Origin: Neorhizobium sp. SHOUNA12A
GTDB taxonomy: Bacteria; Pseudomonadota; Alphaproteobacteria; Rhizobiales; Rhizobiaceae
DNA length: 64,000 nt
Direction of reading: 5' to 3'
Assembly: GCF_023006505.1 (NCBI RefSeq)
Contig: NZ_JALBGV010000004.1
Location: forward strand, 62,001-126,000
Position numbers and translations under genes: made by a program
The notes under the pieces: generated by a model
The model's database searches: none
Told to the model about the DNA's origin: nothing
What the model saw: the letters and a program-made list of their open reading frames with translations, nothing else
Shown here: piece after piece, positions 47,779-56,537 of the stretch
Numbering within the stretch: position 1 is the stretch's first letter
Layout of the letters: every line of letters starts with the position of its first letter

Positions 47779-48390
47779 ATGGCTAAGCTAACTCGTGAAA
47801 CCGTAATTGCCGAAGCGCTCGATCTGCTCGATGAGGTTGGTCTTGAGGGCATCAGCACGAGACAACTCGCGAAGCGGCTCGGCGTCGAACAACCGTCGCT
47901 GTACTGGCATTTTCGCAAGAAGGAGGAACTGCTCGCCGCCATGGCCGAGACTGCGATGGCGCCCCACGCGACCGCTACGCTTCCAAGGCCAGCCGACGAT
48001 TGGCGTGATTGGTTCCTCGACAACACGCGCAGTTTCCGGCGAACGCTGCTGATGCGCCGCGATGGCGCAAAGCTCCACGCGGGCAGCCGCCCCGGTGTGG
48101 CGGACATCGATCGGATCGCGCACAAGATGGCCTTCCTGGTCGCGTCCGGTTTGCCCGAGCGGGACGCTCAGATGGCGATGCTCGCGTCCAGCCGCTTCAC
48201 CGTCGGAAGCGTGCTCGAGGAACAGGCCGAGGCCAGTCTCGGCGCAACTGCGGACGATTTGATCGGGGTTCCGCAGATAGATCACGAAGCCGCTTTCGAA
48301 GAAGGGCTGAAGCTGATTCTTGATGGCCTCGCCGCACGAGTGGAGCGCCGATCAACGAGGGCGACCATCGACCGTCAGATGCGGACCTGA
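47779..48390 (+). CDS. tetR: TetR-type tetracycline-responsive repressor
   Basis: 203 residues, closely similar along its length to class A and B TetR. The HTH is ISTRQLAKRLGVEQPSLYWH. By alignment without gaps the ligand residues N82, F86, H100, R104, P105 and E147 are kept, while H64 is Ala (a His sits at 63), Q116 is Lys and T103 is Ser. Thus it probably binds a tetracycline-like ligand with altered affinity. Two tet operators lie directly upstream. It ends 49 bp before a convergent LysR gene. Confidence 0.9.
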   Translation: MAKLTRETVIAEALDLLDEVGLEGISTRQLAKRLGVEQPSLYWHFRKKEELLAAMAETAMAPHATATLPRPADDWRDWFLDNTRSFRRTLLMRRDGAKLHAGSRPGVADIDRIAHKMAFLVASGLPERDAQMAMLASSRFTVGSVLEEQAEASLGATADDLIGVPQIDHEAAFEEGLKLILDGLAARVERRSTRATIDRQMRT

Positions 48391-48439
48391 TTCAGCGCGT
48401 CGCTTTCTTGTGAGCGAGATGATCGGCCCGCGGCGCCAC

Positions 48440-49336
48440 TCAGACAGGGGCAGGTCCTGCGAGGTGCGGAGCCGGTTCGCAATACTCAATCAGCAATTCG
48501 GTGAGGACCCGTATCTTCCGTGCGGGATGCTGACCTGGCGGGCGGATGACATATGCACCGGCCGGGGGTGGTGGATGACGCGTCATGACCGGCATGAGCG
48601 CACCGGAAGCTATATATTCATGAGTAAGGTAATCGGGCAGGTAAGCGATGCCGAGTCCCGCTGTCGCGGCGGCAACGAGAGCTATGCCGTTGTCGGCCTT
48701 GAAGCGACCTTGCGGACGAACCGTGATGATCTTGTCGCCATCCATGAGTTGCCAGGCTTCGGTGCCCTGCATGAGGGCCTCGTGAGCGACGAGTTCCTCC
48801 GGCGTTTCGGGCGCCCCATGCGCCTTGATATAGTCCGGGCTCGCGACGAGCTTCCCATAGATCGGTCCGACGCGCCTTGCGACCAGGTTGGAGTCCTGGA
48901 GATAGCCAACTCGTATCGCGCAATCGTATCCCTCCGTGATGAGATCGACGAAGCGATCACTGTAGCAGGTGTGGATTTGGAGCCGGGGGTGGCGTCGCGC
49001 CATTTCCGCGAGGATGGGAGCGAAGTGGGTCGGTCCGAAGGAAAGCGGCACGGCAACTCGCAAGCGGCCGCGAAGGTCACCGGCGGGTAGGATCGTTTCC
49101 TTGGCAACGTCGATCTCGGCGCAAACTCTGGCTGCATAGTCTCGGAAAGTGGCGCCGGCTTCCGTGAGAGCGGCGCCCCGGGTCGTTCGTGCAAGCAACT
49201 GGACGCCAAGTTCCGCTTCAAGCCGGATTAGCCGACGACTGACGATCGACTTGGAGACGCCGAGCCGGAGCGCAGCCGCGGAAACGCCTCCAGCATCAGC
49301 AACTTCTACGAAGGTCTGTAGCTCTTCAATGTCCAA
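48440..49336 (-). CDS. LysR-family transcriptional regulator
   Basis: 298 residues from a TTG start (LDIEELQTFVEVADAGGVSA), with GVSKSIVSRRLIRLEAELGV as recognition helix region. An ATG at 49465 would add 43 residues foreign to the family and leave only 21 bp before the divergent gene; the TTG has GGAA upstream and leaves 150 bp for promoters, so I prefer it. The likely target is the divergent isochorismatase-like gene. Confidence 0.85.
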   Translation of the reverse strand: MDIEELQTFVEVADAGGVSAAALRLGVSKSIVSRRLIRLEAELGVQLLARTTRGAALTEAGATFRDYAARVCAEIDVAKETILPAGDLRGRLRVAVPLSFGPTHFAPILAEMARRHPRLQIHTCYSDRFVDLITEGYDCAIRVGYLQDSNLVARRVGPIYGKLVASPDYIKAHGAPETPEELVAHEALMQGTEAWQLMDGDKIITVRPQGRFKADNGIALVAAATAGLGIAYLPDYLTHEYIASGALMPVMTRHPPPPAGAYVIRPPGQHPARKIRVLTELLIEYCEPAPHLAGPAPV

Positions 49337-49486
49337 ATCAGCGTTCCTTATTTCGCGACACAGCTTACCGCCAAAGGGGACTACCGCAACTTGGATAGGA
49401 ACGGCAATAGTCCTTGCGGGCAACGTGCCCCTGGCACATGTCTCTGAAAAACCAATGCCGCTCACACGGCAGCAAAGGATGTAACA

Positions 49487-50140
49487 ATGACCTTTCGTAA
49501 TGGCCTTGCTTCGCTTCTTCGTCCCGAAGATTCAGTACTCGTTCTGATCGACCACCAGCCCTACCAGCTCACCAATCTGAATAGCCACGACCCGCAGGCT
49601 GTCGTCAACAATGTGACCGCGCTGGCAAAGCTGGCAAGGGCTTTCAATGTTCCGACGATCCTCACCAGCGTGATCGCGGATCGCGGTGGCAAGCTTTTCA
49701 AGCAAATCACTGACGTCTTCCCAGGGCAGGAAGTGATCGACCGGACCTGGGTGAATACCTGGGAGGACGAGAAAGTGGTGGACCTGGTCAAGGCGACCGG
49801 CCGCAAGCAATTGATCATCGCAGGCCTATGGACCGAAGTTTGCGTAGCGATGCCAGCGATTCAGGCAGCCGGCGAAGGCTGGGACGTGACCGTAATTACC
49901 GACGCATCGGGCGGAAGTTCAACCGAGTCTCACCAGGTCGCCATACAGCGGATGATTGCGGCCGGCGTCAACATGATGACCTGGATGGCTCTGGCTGGCG
50001 AATGGCAGCGCGACTGGGCTCGCACCGAGCATGTCGAAGAGCTGACTGAAGTGCTCATCTCGCACATGAGCGGCAGCGGCATCGCATATCTCTGGGAGCA
50101 GCAGCTGCTCAATACGCCGGTGCCGAGCAACGCAGGATGA
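49487..50140 (+). CDS. Isochorismatase-family hydrolase (YcaC-like)
   Basis: 217-residue cysteine hydrolase. The catalytic Asp is in SVLVLIDHQPYQL and the Cys in GLWTEVCVAMPAIQA, with the cis-peptide region before it. It resembles YcaC-type hydrolases of unknown substrate. It is divergent from the LysR gene. Downstream sequence to 50384 contains no gene I can support. Confidence 0.88.
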   Translation: MTFRNGLASLLRPEDSVLVLIDHQPYQLTNLNSHDPQAVVNNVTALAKLARAFNVPTILTSVIADRGGKLFKQITDVFPGQEVIDRTWVNTWEDEKVVDLVKATGRKQLIIAGLWTEVCVAMPAIQAAGEGWDVTVITDASGGSSTESHQVAIQRMIAAGVNMMTWMALAGEWQRDWARTEHVEELTEVLISHMSGSGIAYLWEQQLLNTPVPSNAG

Positions 50141-50384
50141 TCTGAGCGGGGGGGACGAAAGACTTGAGCGATCCGGCGCCAACACGCTGACTGCATATCG
50201 AGTTGCGTCATCCCCGCTTCACAAGATGGCCGCCCATGCCTGAATGCAGGGCGGCCGGCATGATCAACGACCATTCCTCCAGCCCTATCCGCGACTGCAG
50301 CCGGCTCAGTCCGGCTATCCATCGCCTGGCCCGTTTGCGGTCACTCGGCCACCGGATCGCGTCTCCGATGATCGTCCCCAGCGC

Positions 50385-50615
50385 AACAAGGCGCTCGTGA
50401 TCAAGGCGATGACCTCGCTATTCCAACGTCATGATGCGCCGGCAGTAGAGTTCCTCTCCGTGACGGATTAGATCCAACACAATCCCAACATTCCCCGAGG
50501 TCGCGAGGCGCTGAAGGCGCTTGTTGCTGCGCTGTCGAAGGACGTCTATTACGAGCCCGGCCTGATGGTCGCGGAAGGTGCGAGAAATTTGTTACCTTCG
50601 TTCGCAAATTCATAA
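50385..50615 (+). pseudogene. SnoaL-like gene remnant with nonsense codon
   Basis: The frame reads NKALVIKAMTSLFQRHDAPA then VEFLSVTD, TAG at 50469, IQHNPNIPRGREALKALVAA and KDVYYEPGLMVAEG before a stop at 50613. SnoaL relatives have DYIQHNP here, so a Tyr codon has probably become TAG. The C-terminal third is missing. It is the right-hand edge of the accessory block. Confidence 0.65.
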
Positions 50616-50662
50616 AGGCGGCACACGCTGCCGGTTACCAAAACGTACAGGACGCCTGATTT

Positions 50663-51253
50663 ATGCTTCGCAGCCTCTATAACTGGACGATGGCGCTCAG
50701 CGCCCGCAAATCCGCGGCGGTATGGCTTGCTATCATCGCCTTCGTCGAAAGCTCCGTCTTCCTAGTGCCGGCCGACGTGCTGTTCCTGCCGATGGCGCTT
50801 GCCCGGCCGGAGCGCGCCTGGCGCTATGCACTGATCGCCACGGTTTTTTCCGTGCTCGGCGGCATTGCCGGCTGGAGCATCGGTTATTTCGCCTTCGATG
50901 CGCTTGCCGAACCGATCCTTCAGTTCTGGGGCAAGCTCGACACCTTCAACGAGCTCAAGGCCGGTATCACGTATGAAGCCGTGGTGCTGATGCTGGTGAC
51001 GTCAGGTTTCGCGCATCTGCCGCCGATCAAGGTGGTGACGATCCTGTCCGGGGTGGCACATATTAATCTCGGCCTGTTCGTCGTCTCGGCGATCGTCACC
51101 CGCGGCGCCCGCTTTTTCCTGCTCGCCTGGCTGCTGCGCCGTTACGGCGAGGACATTCGCCATTTCATCGAGAAGCGGCTGGGCCTGATCGCAATGGCGG
51201 TCGCGGCGGTGCTGATCGTCGCTTATGTCGCTTACAAATTCCTGACGCATTGA
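50663..51253 (+). CDS. YqaA/DedA-like membrane protein
   Basis: 196-residue inner-membrane protein of the SNARE-associated/VTT superfamily, with about four hydrophobic segments (AVWLAIIAFVESSVFLVPAD, then LIATVFSVLGGIAGWSIGYF). FVESSVFLVPADVLFLPMAL is the conserved re-entrant region. Such proteins are linked to lipid flipping and membrane homeostasis. It converges on the PLD-like gene. Confidence 0.87.
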   Translation: MLRSLYNWTMALSARKSAAVWLAIIAFVESSVFLVPADVLFLPMALARPERAWRYALIATVFSVLGGIAGWSIGYFAFDALAEPILQFWGKLDTFNELKAGITYEAVVLMLVTSGFAHLPPIKVVTILSGVAHINLGLFVVSAIVTRGARFFLLAWLLRRYGEDIRHFIEKRLGLIAMAVAAVLIVAYVAYKFLTH

Positions 51254-51300
51254 GGCATTCACGTTTCTTGCCTTTGCCCCGGGGGCTCCGGGATCACGCG

Positions 51301-53268
51301 TCAGCGGGCAAAATAGCGTAGCTCGTCGCCCTTGCGTCCATCGAAATAAGGCGCTTGCCAGCCGTCGTCGGTGTGGAGAAAACCATGCCCGGTCGAGGCT
51401 TTCGGTGGAGTTGCACCGGTCAGCAGCGCCTTTCTGCGCTGCTCCTCGAGGACGGCCCGGTAACGGTAATGGTCCTGGACGTCGAGGACATGCACCGCAT
51501 AGGCGGCCGCGAGCCGCGGCGCGCCCTTGATGATCAGCATGTTCTCGTCATTGGCATAGGACGCCTTGAAACCGAGATTGTGACTGCCGGTGATCACGAC
51601 ACAATCGGTCTGCGACAGCGGATCGATCACCACGACCTTGTCGTGTATGATCGCAGTCCCCGCCGTCAGCAATTCGCGCTGGAAATCCCCGATCAGGTCG
51701 CGGATGGCGCTCGCCCTCACCATCATCACGCGGGGTGCACCCTTCAATTGATAGATGGAAGGCGCCGGCGCCTTGGTAGCCCCGTCTTCCTCGTCGGCAT
51801 CGTCTTCCCGGATCGGAATTTCGTAATTGGGCATCGCCTGTGGCGCGCTGATGGCTCCCAGCACGAGCAGGTCGGGTTTTTCGGCGGCGATCTTGACCGC
51901 CTCGCCGATGATGCTGTTGCGGCCTTGCTGGGCCGGATAGAAGCTCAAGAACAGCAAGGCCTGCTTGGCGCCCCGCATCAGGTCGAAGACCTCCTGCATG
52001 TCCGGAGGTGTTGCCGGATTCTGGCGCGGAACGCTGACCTTGGACATGTTGGGCGAGAACCATGCTATCGCCTTCGCCGACGGGGCCACCGAAGCAATAT
52101 CGAGAGGATGCGGAGTCGCTCCATCCGCACGCAGCTGGGGCCCCTGATCGACATTGTTCGGCTTGCTCAGCGGAGCCGGCTCCGGAATCACGTCGGCCAG
52201 AAGGCGCTGCCAATAACCGAGATAGACCTCGGCGAGCTTCATATCCTCGATCATCACCGCATTGTTCGTCTGGCCGCAAAGACCGGTCGACGTCCAGTTG
52301 GTGCTGCCGGTCAGCACGGTAATGGGCTCGCCCGTCCTGGAGACCAGCACGCCGAACTTGTTGTGGCCGATATGTTTGCTGTTGTTGAACATCCGGTTCT
52401 GCAGACGGTCACCAAGCTTGGCCCGCAATCTGGCGCGTGCAGCCTCGTTGGTCGTATCCCAGGTCTTGCCGTCTTCCGACTTGCCGGCAGTCGAAAGGAT
52501 CAGGTGGATACGGGCATGATGGATGTCGATGAGGTCGATCAGTTCCTCGTCGTGAAGTTCGTAGAGCGCCAGATAGATATCCGCGTCCAGCTTTTCCGCG
52601 AGATCAAAGAAACCTTTGACCGTCTTCAGTGCATCGCCGCCCAGGAACCACCGCAGGGGATCGCGCCGATCCGCGATGCGTCTGAGAACCTCGCTCTTCG
52701 ATGGCGTCTTGCCATCGGGGGTCTTCAATTGCTTCCTCAGATTCTGGGTCGACAGGATGCCGTTGTTGAACGCCACCGTGGCCTTGCCAAAGCGGCCGGT
52801 CACCAGCAGTTCATCGGTCAAAACGGGCTCCCCGCAGAAAAAGAGGGGGATCGGGTCACCTTTGTAGCGAGGCTTTCCGGCATCGTCGAGAAAGGGCGCC
52901 GTCGCCGAAGGCGGCACAGACAAGCGCCCCGGACCGGCCAAGCCTACCGGTACGACCTCGTAGCGGACCTTGAACTCCCCTTCCCGCAGCACCGTCTCGT
53001 TGCGGCTGCGGCGAAGCGTAAGATCGCGCCAGGAAAATTTCTGGATGGGCCAGACGCTGGTATCCTGCTCCTCGCCCTTCGGATTGGACTGCGTGTCGAA
53101 AGCGACCCATGCAGGCAAGACACGCCTTGCAACCTCATTGCCGGCAAGATCGAAGTGGATCCGGGTTATCATGAACCCGAGACAATCCTTGATGATCCCG
53201 TCAGTCCGCCAAGCCAGATAGCCGACTTCGTTGTTGCACCACGCATTCGCCTTGACGATCCTGGACAT
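51301..53268 (-). CDS. Phospholipase D-like protein with two HKD-type motifs
   Basis: 655 residues without signal peptide, so cytoplasmic or released. Two PLD half-sites are visible: HIGHNKFGVLVS with LTGSTNWT (roughly residue 305), where the expected Asp of HxKxxxxD is Val, and IIHDKVVVIDP with ITGSHNLG (roughly residue 545), which is canonical. The first 180 residues are unlike known PLD domains to my eye. The ATG at 53268 has AGGGG six bases upstream. Substrate, lipid or nucleic acid, is unknown, and neighbours give no hint. Confidence 0.8.
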   Translation of the reverse strand: MSRIVKANAWCNNEVGYLAWRTDGIIKDCLGFMITRIHFDLAGNEVARRVLPAWVAFDTQSNPKGEEQDTSVWPIQKFSWRDLTLRRSRNETVLREGEFKVRYEVVPVGLAGPGRLSVPPSATAPFLDDAGKPRYKGDPIPLFFCGEPVLTDELLVTGRFGKATVAFNNGILSTQNLRKQLKTPDGKTPSKSEVLRRIADRRDPLRWFLGGDALKTVKGFFDLAEKLDADIYLALYELHDEELIDLIDIHHARIHLILSTAGKSEDGKTWDTTNEAARARLRAKLGDRLQNRMFNNSKHIGHNKFGVLVSRTGEPITVLTGSTNWTSTGLCGQTNNAVMIEDMKLAEVYLGYWQRLLADVIPEPAPLSKPNNVDQGPQLRADGATPHPLDIASVAPSAKAIAWFSPNMSKVSVPRQNPATPPDMQEVFDLMRGAKQALLFLSFYPAQQGRNSIIGEAVKIAAEKPDLLVLGAISAPQAMPNYEIPIREDDADEEDGATKAPAPSIYQLKGAPRVMMVRASAIRDLIGDFQRELLTAGTAIIHDKVVVIDPLSQTDCVVITGSHNLGFKASYANDENMLIIKGAPRLAAAYAVHVLDVQDHYRYRAVLEEQRRKALLTGATPPKASTGHGFLHTDDGWQAPYFDGRKGDELRYFAR

Positions 53269-53384
53269 GGCCATCCCCTACCCTCTGACCATTTCCTAGC
53301 AGATCAAATTCGCAGGAATATTACAATCGCAAATCCATGCGTCGTTTTTATACCCGCCCTGATAGATGAGCGGGAAAGGATGTT

Positions 53385-53942
53385 TCAGAACCCCATCGAT
53401 TGCTGCGCCGGTTCCGGCGGTGTCAGGCGTACACCCTCGAGCTCCAGCATGCGGGATTTCGAAGTCGAGCCGCCAGGAGCCGAAAAGCCGCCGATCTTGC
53501 CGCCGGCAGCGAGTACACGGTGGCACGGAATGATCAGAGCCACCGGGTTTTTGGCCATTGCCTGGCCGACGTCGCGGGCGGCCTCGGGACCGGCGCCAAG
53601 CTGCTTGGCAATTGCGCCATAGGTCGTCGTATGCCCCCAGCCGATCCGGCGGGCGGCGGCATAGATCTGCTTGAAGAAGTCGTCCTGACCATCGAGATCC
53701 AGCCTGACCTTCGAGAAATCGACTTCTTCGCCGGAAAAATACCGCTTCACGGCGTCGACAGCTTCGAGCACTTCGACCGGAGGCGTGCCCGGCTGGGCCT
53801 CCGGTAACCGGCGGCGCAGCAGCTTTTCGGTCGAATCCGCGCTTTTGGTCGGGAGCTGGAACCGAGTGATGCCGACATCATTCCAGGTGATGCCGCAGAA
53901 GCCGCCGGCAGTTTCAAAAATCAGGTATTGATGCATTGTCAT
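53385..53942 (-). CDS. ogt: Methylated-DNA-protein-cysteine methyltransferase
   Basis: Suicide repair enzyme for O6-alkylguanine in DNA, 185 residues. The active site NPVALIIPCHRVLAAGGKIG carries the acceptor Cys in PCHRV; WGHTTTYGAIAKQLG is the HTH-like DNA-binding segment. It diverges from an AraC-type regulator 137 bp away. Confidence 0.93.
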   Translation of the reverse strand: MTMHQYLIFETAGGFCGITWNDVGITRFQLPTKSADSTEKLLRRRLPEAQPGTPPVEVLEAVDAVKRYFSGEEVDFSKVRLDLDGQDDFFKQIYAAARRIGWGHTTTYGAIAKQLGAGPEAARDVGQAMAKNPVALIIPCHRVLAAGGKIGGFSAPGGSTSKSRMLELEGVRLTPPEPAQQSMGF

Positions 53943-54079
53943 GAGGAAACCTCCGCATTGCGATTGACCTTAAAATCGTGCCTCATGCCCAAGGATTCAA
54001 CCCGTTTCTTGCCTGAAAGGACGAAGTTCTCGCAGAACTGTCGGTTGAAGTTCCCTGGCCGCTCCTTAAATTTTCCGCC

Positions 54080-54868
54080 ATGAGCGGATCGCAAGCATTG
54101 GCTGGAAAAGCGCGCCTGACGGCGGAGAGGCTGCATACGCCTCCCGGCGGCGGACGCTTTGCGATATCGCGCCTGACGCTCGGGCTTTTTCTCGTCGATC
54201 AGGACCGCCACCGGATCGCCATCGGCTCTGACAAACGGCAACATGTGCCTCTGAAAGCCGGCGAAGGCTGGATCCTGCCGGCGGGTGCGGCGGGTATTTG
54301 CGAATATGACGAGGCGCTGTCTTTCCTGAGACTTGAGGTGCCCGAAAACCTGCTCGCCGATGTGGGCTTCGAACGTCATTCGGATTTCAGGCCGGTTATC
54401 GGCACTTTCGACCCGCTGCTGGCGCAGCTTGCACACCAAACAGTGTCGATTGCCGGCCATGCGTCGGCGCTCTACGGTGAAACGATGCAATTGGCGCTCG
54501 CGGCGCACCTCGCCCAGATCCTGGCTCCCGCCCAGCCGAAGCTTGTCGGCATCGACGACAAGCGGCTGCACCGCGCACTTGACTACATCCACGAAAACCT
54601 TTCGACCAACCTGTCACTGGAAGACATGGCAGCCGAAGCGGCGATGAGCCGTTTTCACTTTGCGCGGGCATTTACCAGGGCGCTCGGCAAATCGCCACTT
54701 CAATACGTCATCCGTGAGCGGATGGAGTTGGCAAAACTGTTCCTGAAGACCACGCGGCTGCCGGTCGCCTCCGTTGCGGCCCGGGTCGGTTATGAGGATG
54801 TCTCGCGGTTCGGCCAGCATTTCCGTCGCCACACGGGCAGGACGCCCGCTGCCTTCAGGGCCGATTGA
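54080..54868 (+). CDS. AraC-family transcriptional regulator
   Basis: 262 residues. A cupin-like N-terminal half (LKAGEGWILPAGAAGICEYD) precedes the two HTHs: LSLEDMAAEAAMSRFHFARA and VASVAARVGYEDVSRFGQHF. No Ada-type cysteine domain is present, so despite its place beside ogt it is not an Ada protein. It may regulate ogt or the hydrolase gene that follows after 95 bp. Confidence 0.88.
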   Translation: MSGSQALAGKARLTAERLHTPPGGGRFAISRLTLGLFLVDQDRHRIAIGSDKRQHVPLKAGEGWILPAGAAGICEYDEALSFLRLEVPENLLADVGFERHSDFRPVIGTFDPLLAQLAHQTVSIAGHASALYGETMQLALAAHLAQILAPAQPKLVGIDDKRLHRALDYIHENLSTNLSLEDMAAEAAMSRFHFARAFTRALGKSPLQYVIRERMELAKLFLKTTRLPVASVAARVGYEDVSRFGQHFRRHTGRTPAAFRAD

Positions 54869-54963
54869 AGCAATAATCGCATAACGAACGCCAAGATCTG
54901 CGCCTGTGCCGCTTCTGCGTAACCACCAAATTCCCGTCATTGTAACCAAGATGGGAGAACGCC

Positions 54964-55686
54964 ATGAAAGCCGCTGCTTTTTCAACCTTCTGCGTCGCGA
55001 TGATGACCTCCGCTGCCCTCGCGGAGGATATCCAGACCCGCAGCGTTTCCTTCGAGAACCAGGGCGCGGCGCTCGCCGGCACGCTCTATCTGCCACCGGA
55101 CTACAGAGCCGGCGAGAAACGTCCAGGCGTGGTGGTTAGCGGCGCCTGGACCTCCATCAAGGAGCAGATGGCCGGCCGCTACGCCCGCGAAATGGCGGAC
55201 CGCGGTTTTGCCGCACTCGCCTTCGATCATCGAGGCTGGGGACAGTCGGGCGGTGAAATCCGCTTCAAGGAGGATCCGGCCGAAAAGACCGGCGACATCG
55301 CTGCCGCGGCCGCATTCATGGCGACACTGCCGGAAGTGGATGCGACCAACATCAACGGGCTCGGCATCTGCGCGTCGGCGGGATACATGGCAGCGGCGGC
55401 GACGGACAATGGCAATTTCGCTGCCGTTGCCCTGGTCGCACCATGGCTGCACAACCAGCAGATCGTCGAGCAGGTCTATGGCGGGCAAGAGGGTGTTTCC
55501 AAGCTGATCGCCACGTCACGCGAGGCGGTGATCTCCGAGCGCCGCGGTGAACCAAGGATCATCACCGCCGCCAGCACGACCGACAAGGGCTCGCTCATGT
55601 ATCAGGTCCCCTATTACACGGAGACCGATCGCGGCCTTATCCCGGAATATGACAACCGCTTCAACCTCGCCTCCTGGGAGCCGTAG
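54964..55686 (+). CDS. Alpha/beta hydrolase half of a split fusion gene
   Basis: 240 residues ending at an in-frame TAG (55684). The signal peptide MKAAAFSTFCVAMMTSAALA is followed by an S9/S15-like hydrolase core: FDHRGWGQSGGE (oxyanion region) and GICASAGYMAAAA with Ser138 as nucleophile. The Asp/His part of the triad would lie after the stop. The same frame continues without shift for 232 more codons, so TAG probably replaces TGG (Trp) in SWEP*LTYDSVSLG. As it stands the enzyme is likely inactive. Confidence 0.75.
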   Translation: MKAAAFSTFCVAMMTSAALAEDIQTRSVSFENQGAALAGTLYLPPDYRAGEKRPGVVVSGAWTSIKEQMAGRYAREMADRGFAALAFDHRGWGQSGGEIRFKEDPAEKTGDIAAAAAFMATLPEVDATNINGLGICASAGYMAAAATDNGNFAAVALVAPWLHNQQIVEQVYGGQEGVSKLIATSREAVISERRGEPRIITAASTTDKGSLMYQVPYYTETDRGLIPEYDNRFNLASWEP

Positions 55687-56382
55687 CTGACCTATGATTC
55701 CGTTTCCCTCGGGGCAAAGCTCGACAAGCCGACCTTGATCGTCCATTCGGAGGGAGCTGCCGTGCCGCAGGGTGCGCATGCGTTTTACGCGCTGCTGCCG
55801 GGCGAGAAATCGGAACTCTGGCTCGACGGTATCAGTCAGTTCGACTTCTACGACCGATCGGAGCCGGTGACGATTGCGGCGGACGCCGCGGCAGCGCATT
55901 TCACCCGCGTCAACGCGTCTCGGCAGATCGATCCCGAGGACCGCGCGGAGATCATCGACACGATCACCGATATCGCTGCCGGCGCCGACCGGCATCAATG
56001 GGACCGGGTACGTCGCGCCTTCGCCGACGAGGTGACGCTTGACTATACGAGTCTTTGGGGCGGCAAGCCGATTGCCCAACCGGCCGATGAAGTGATCCGG
56101 CAATGGTCCGGTTTTCTCCCGGGTTTCGACGAGACGCGGCATCTCGTGACCAATCATACGATCACGGGCTTACAAGGCGAGAAGGCGACCGCCGAGGCCG
56201 ATTTCCAGGCGACCCATCGCATCGGAACCGATCTCTGGGTGCTGATGGGCCATTACCGGTACGAACTCGTCAAGGTTAACGCCGCCTGGAAAGTGTCCGC
56301 GCTGACCATGATTGCGACGGACGAGACCGGCGACAGGGCGCTCACTCAGCGCGCTGCCGAACGCGCGCCGAAAACCCGCTAA
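55687..56382 (+). pseudogene. C-terminal half of hydrolase plus NTF2-like domain
   Basis: In the same frame as the upstream half: LTYDSVSLGAKLDKPTLIVH and GISQFDFYDRSEPV complete the hydrolase fold, and about residues 320-460 of the joined protein form a SnoaL/NTF2-like domain (RAEIIDTITDIAAGADRHQW and WVLMGHYRYELVKVNAAWKV). The only usable internal start would be a non-ATG codon near 55735 with no ribosome site. The undamaged gene would be 54964-56382, about 472 residues. Confidence 0.7.
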
Positions 56383-56537
56383 ACTTGAGGAGGACCAGGC
56401 GGCCGCCGACAGCTTTTTCTGGCAGGCTTATCCGCTAAAACCGATGCCGGAGCGGCTTGCAAATTAACCATGATTGCAATTGTTCCGCATTTGTTCTTTA
56501 CTCATCCAAGGAGTCTCGCTAAAAATCATTCAACGGC

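Noticed and set aside
36219-50640. Search for att direct repeats and an integrase around the guaA-linked block
   Set aside because: I found neither a second copy of the guaA 3' end nor an integrase-like frame, so no mobile element is annotated.
51355-53622. 755-codon open frame on the plus strand
   Set aside because: It is antisense to the PLD-like gene, whose HKD motifs show the true strand.
54080-54868. Ada-type repair regulator next to ogt
   Set aside because: The protein lacks the zinc-binding Cys domain of Ada; it is an ordinary AraC-type regulator.
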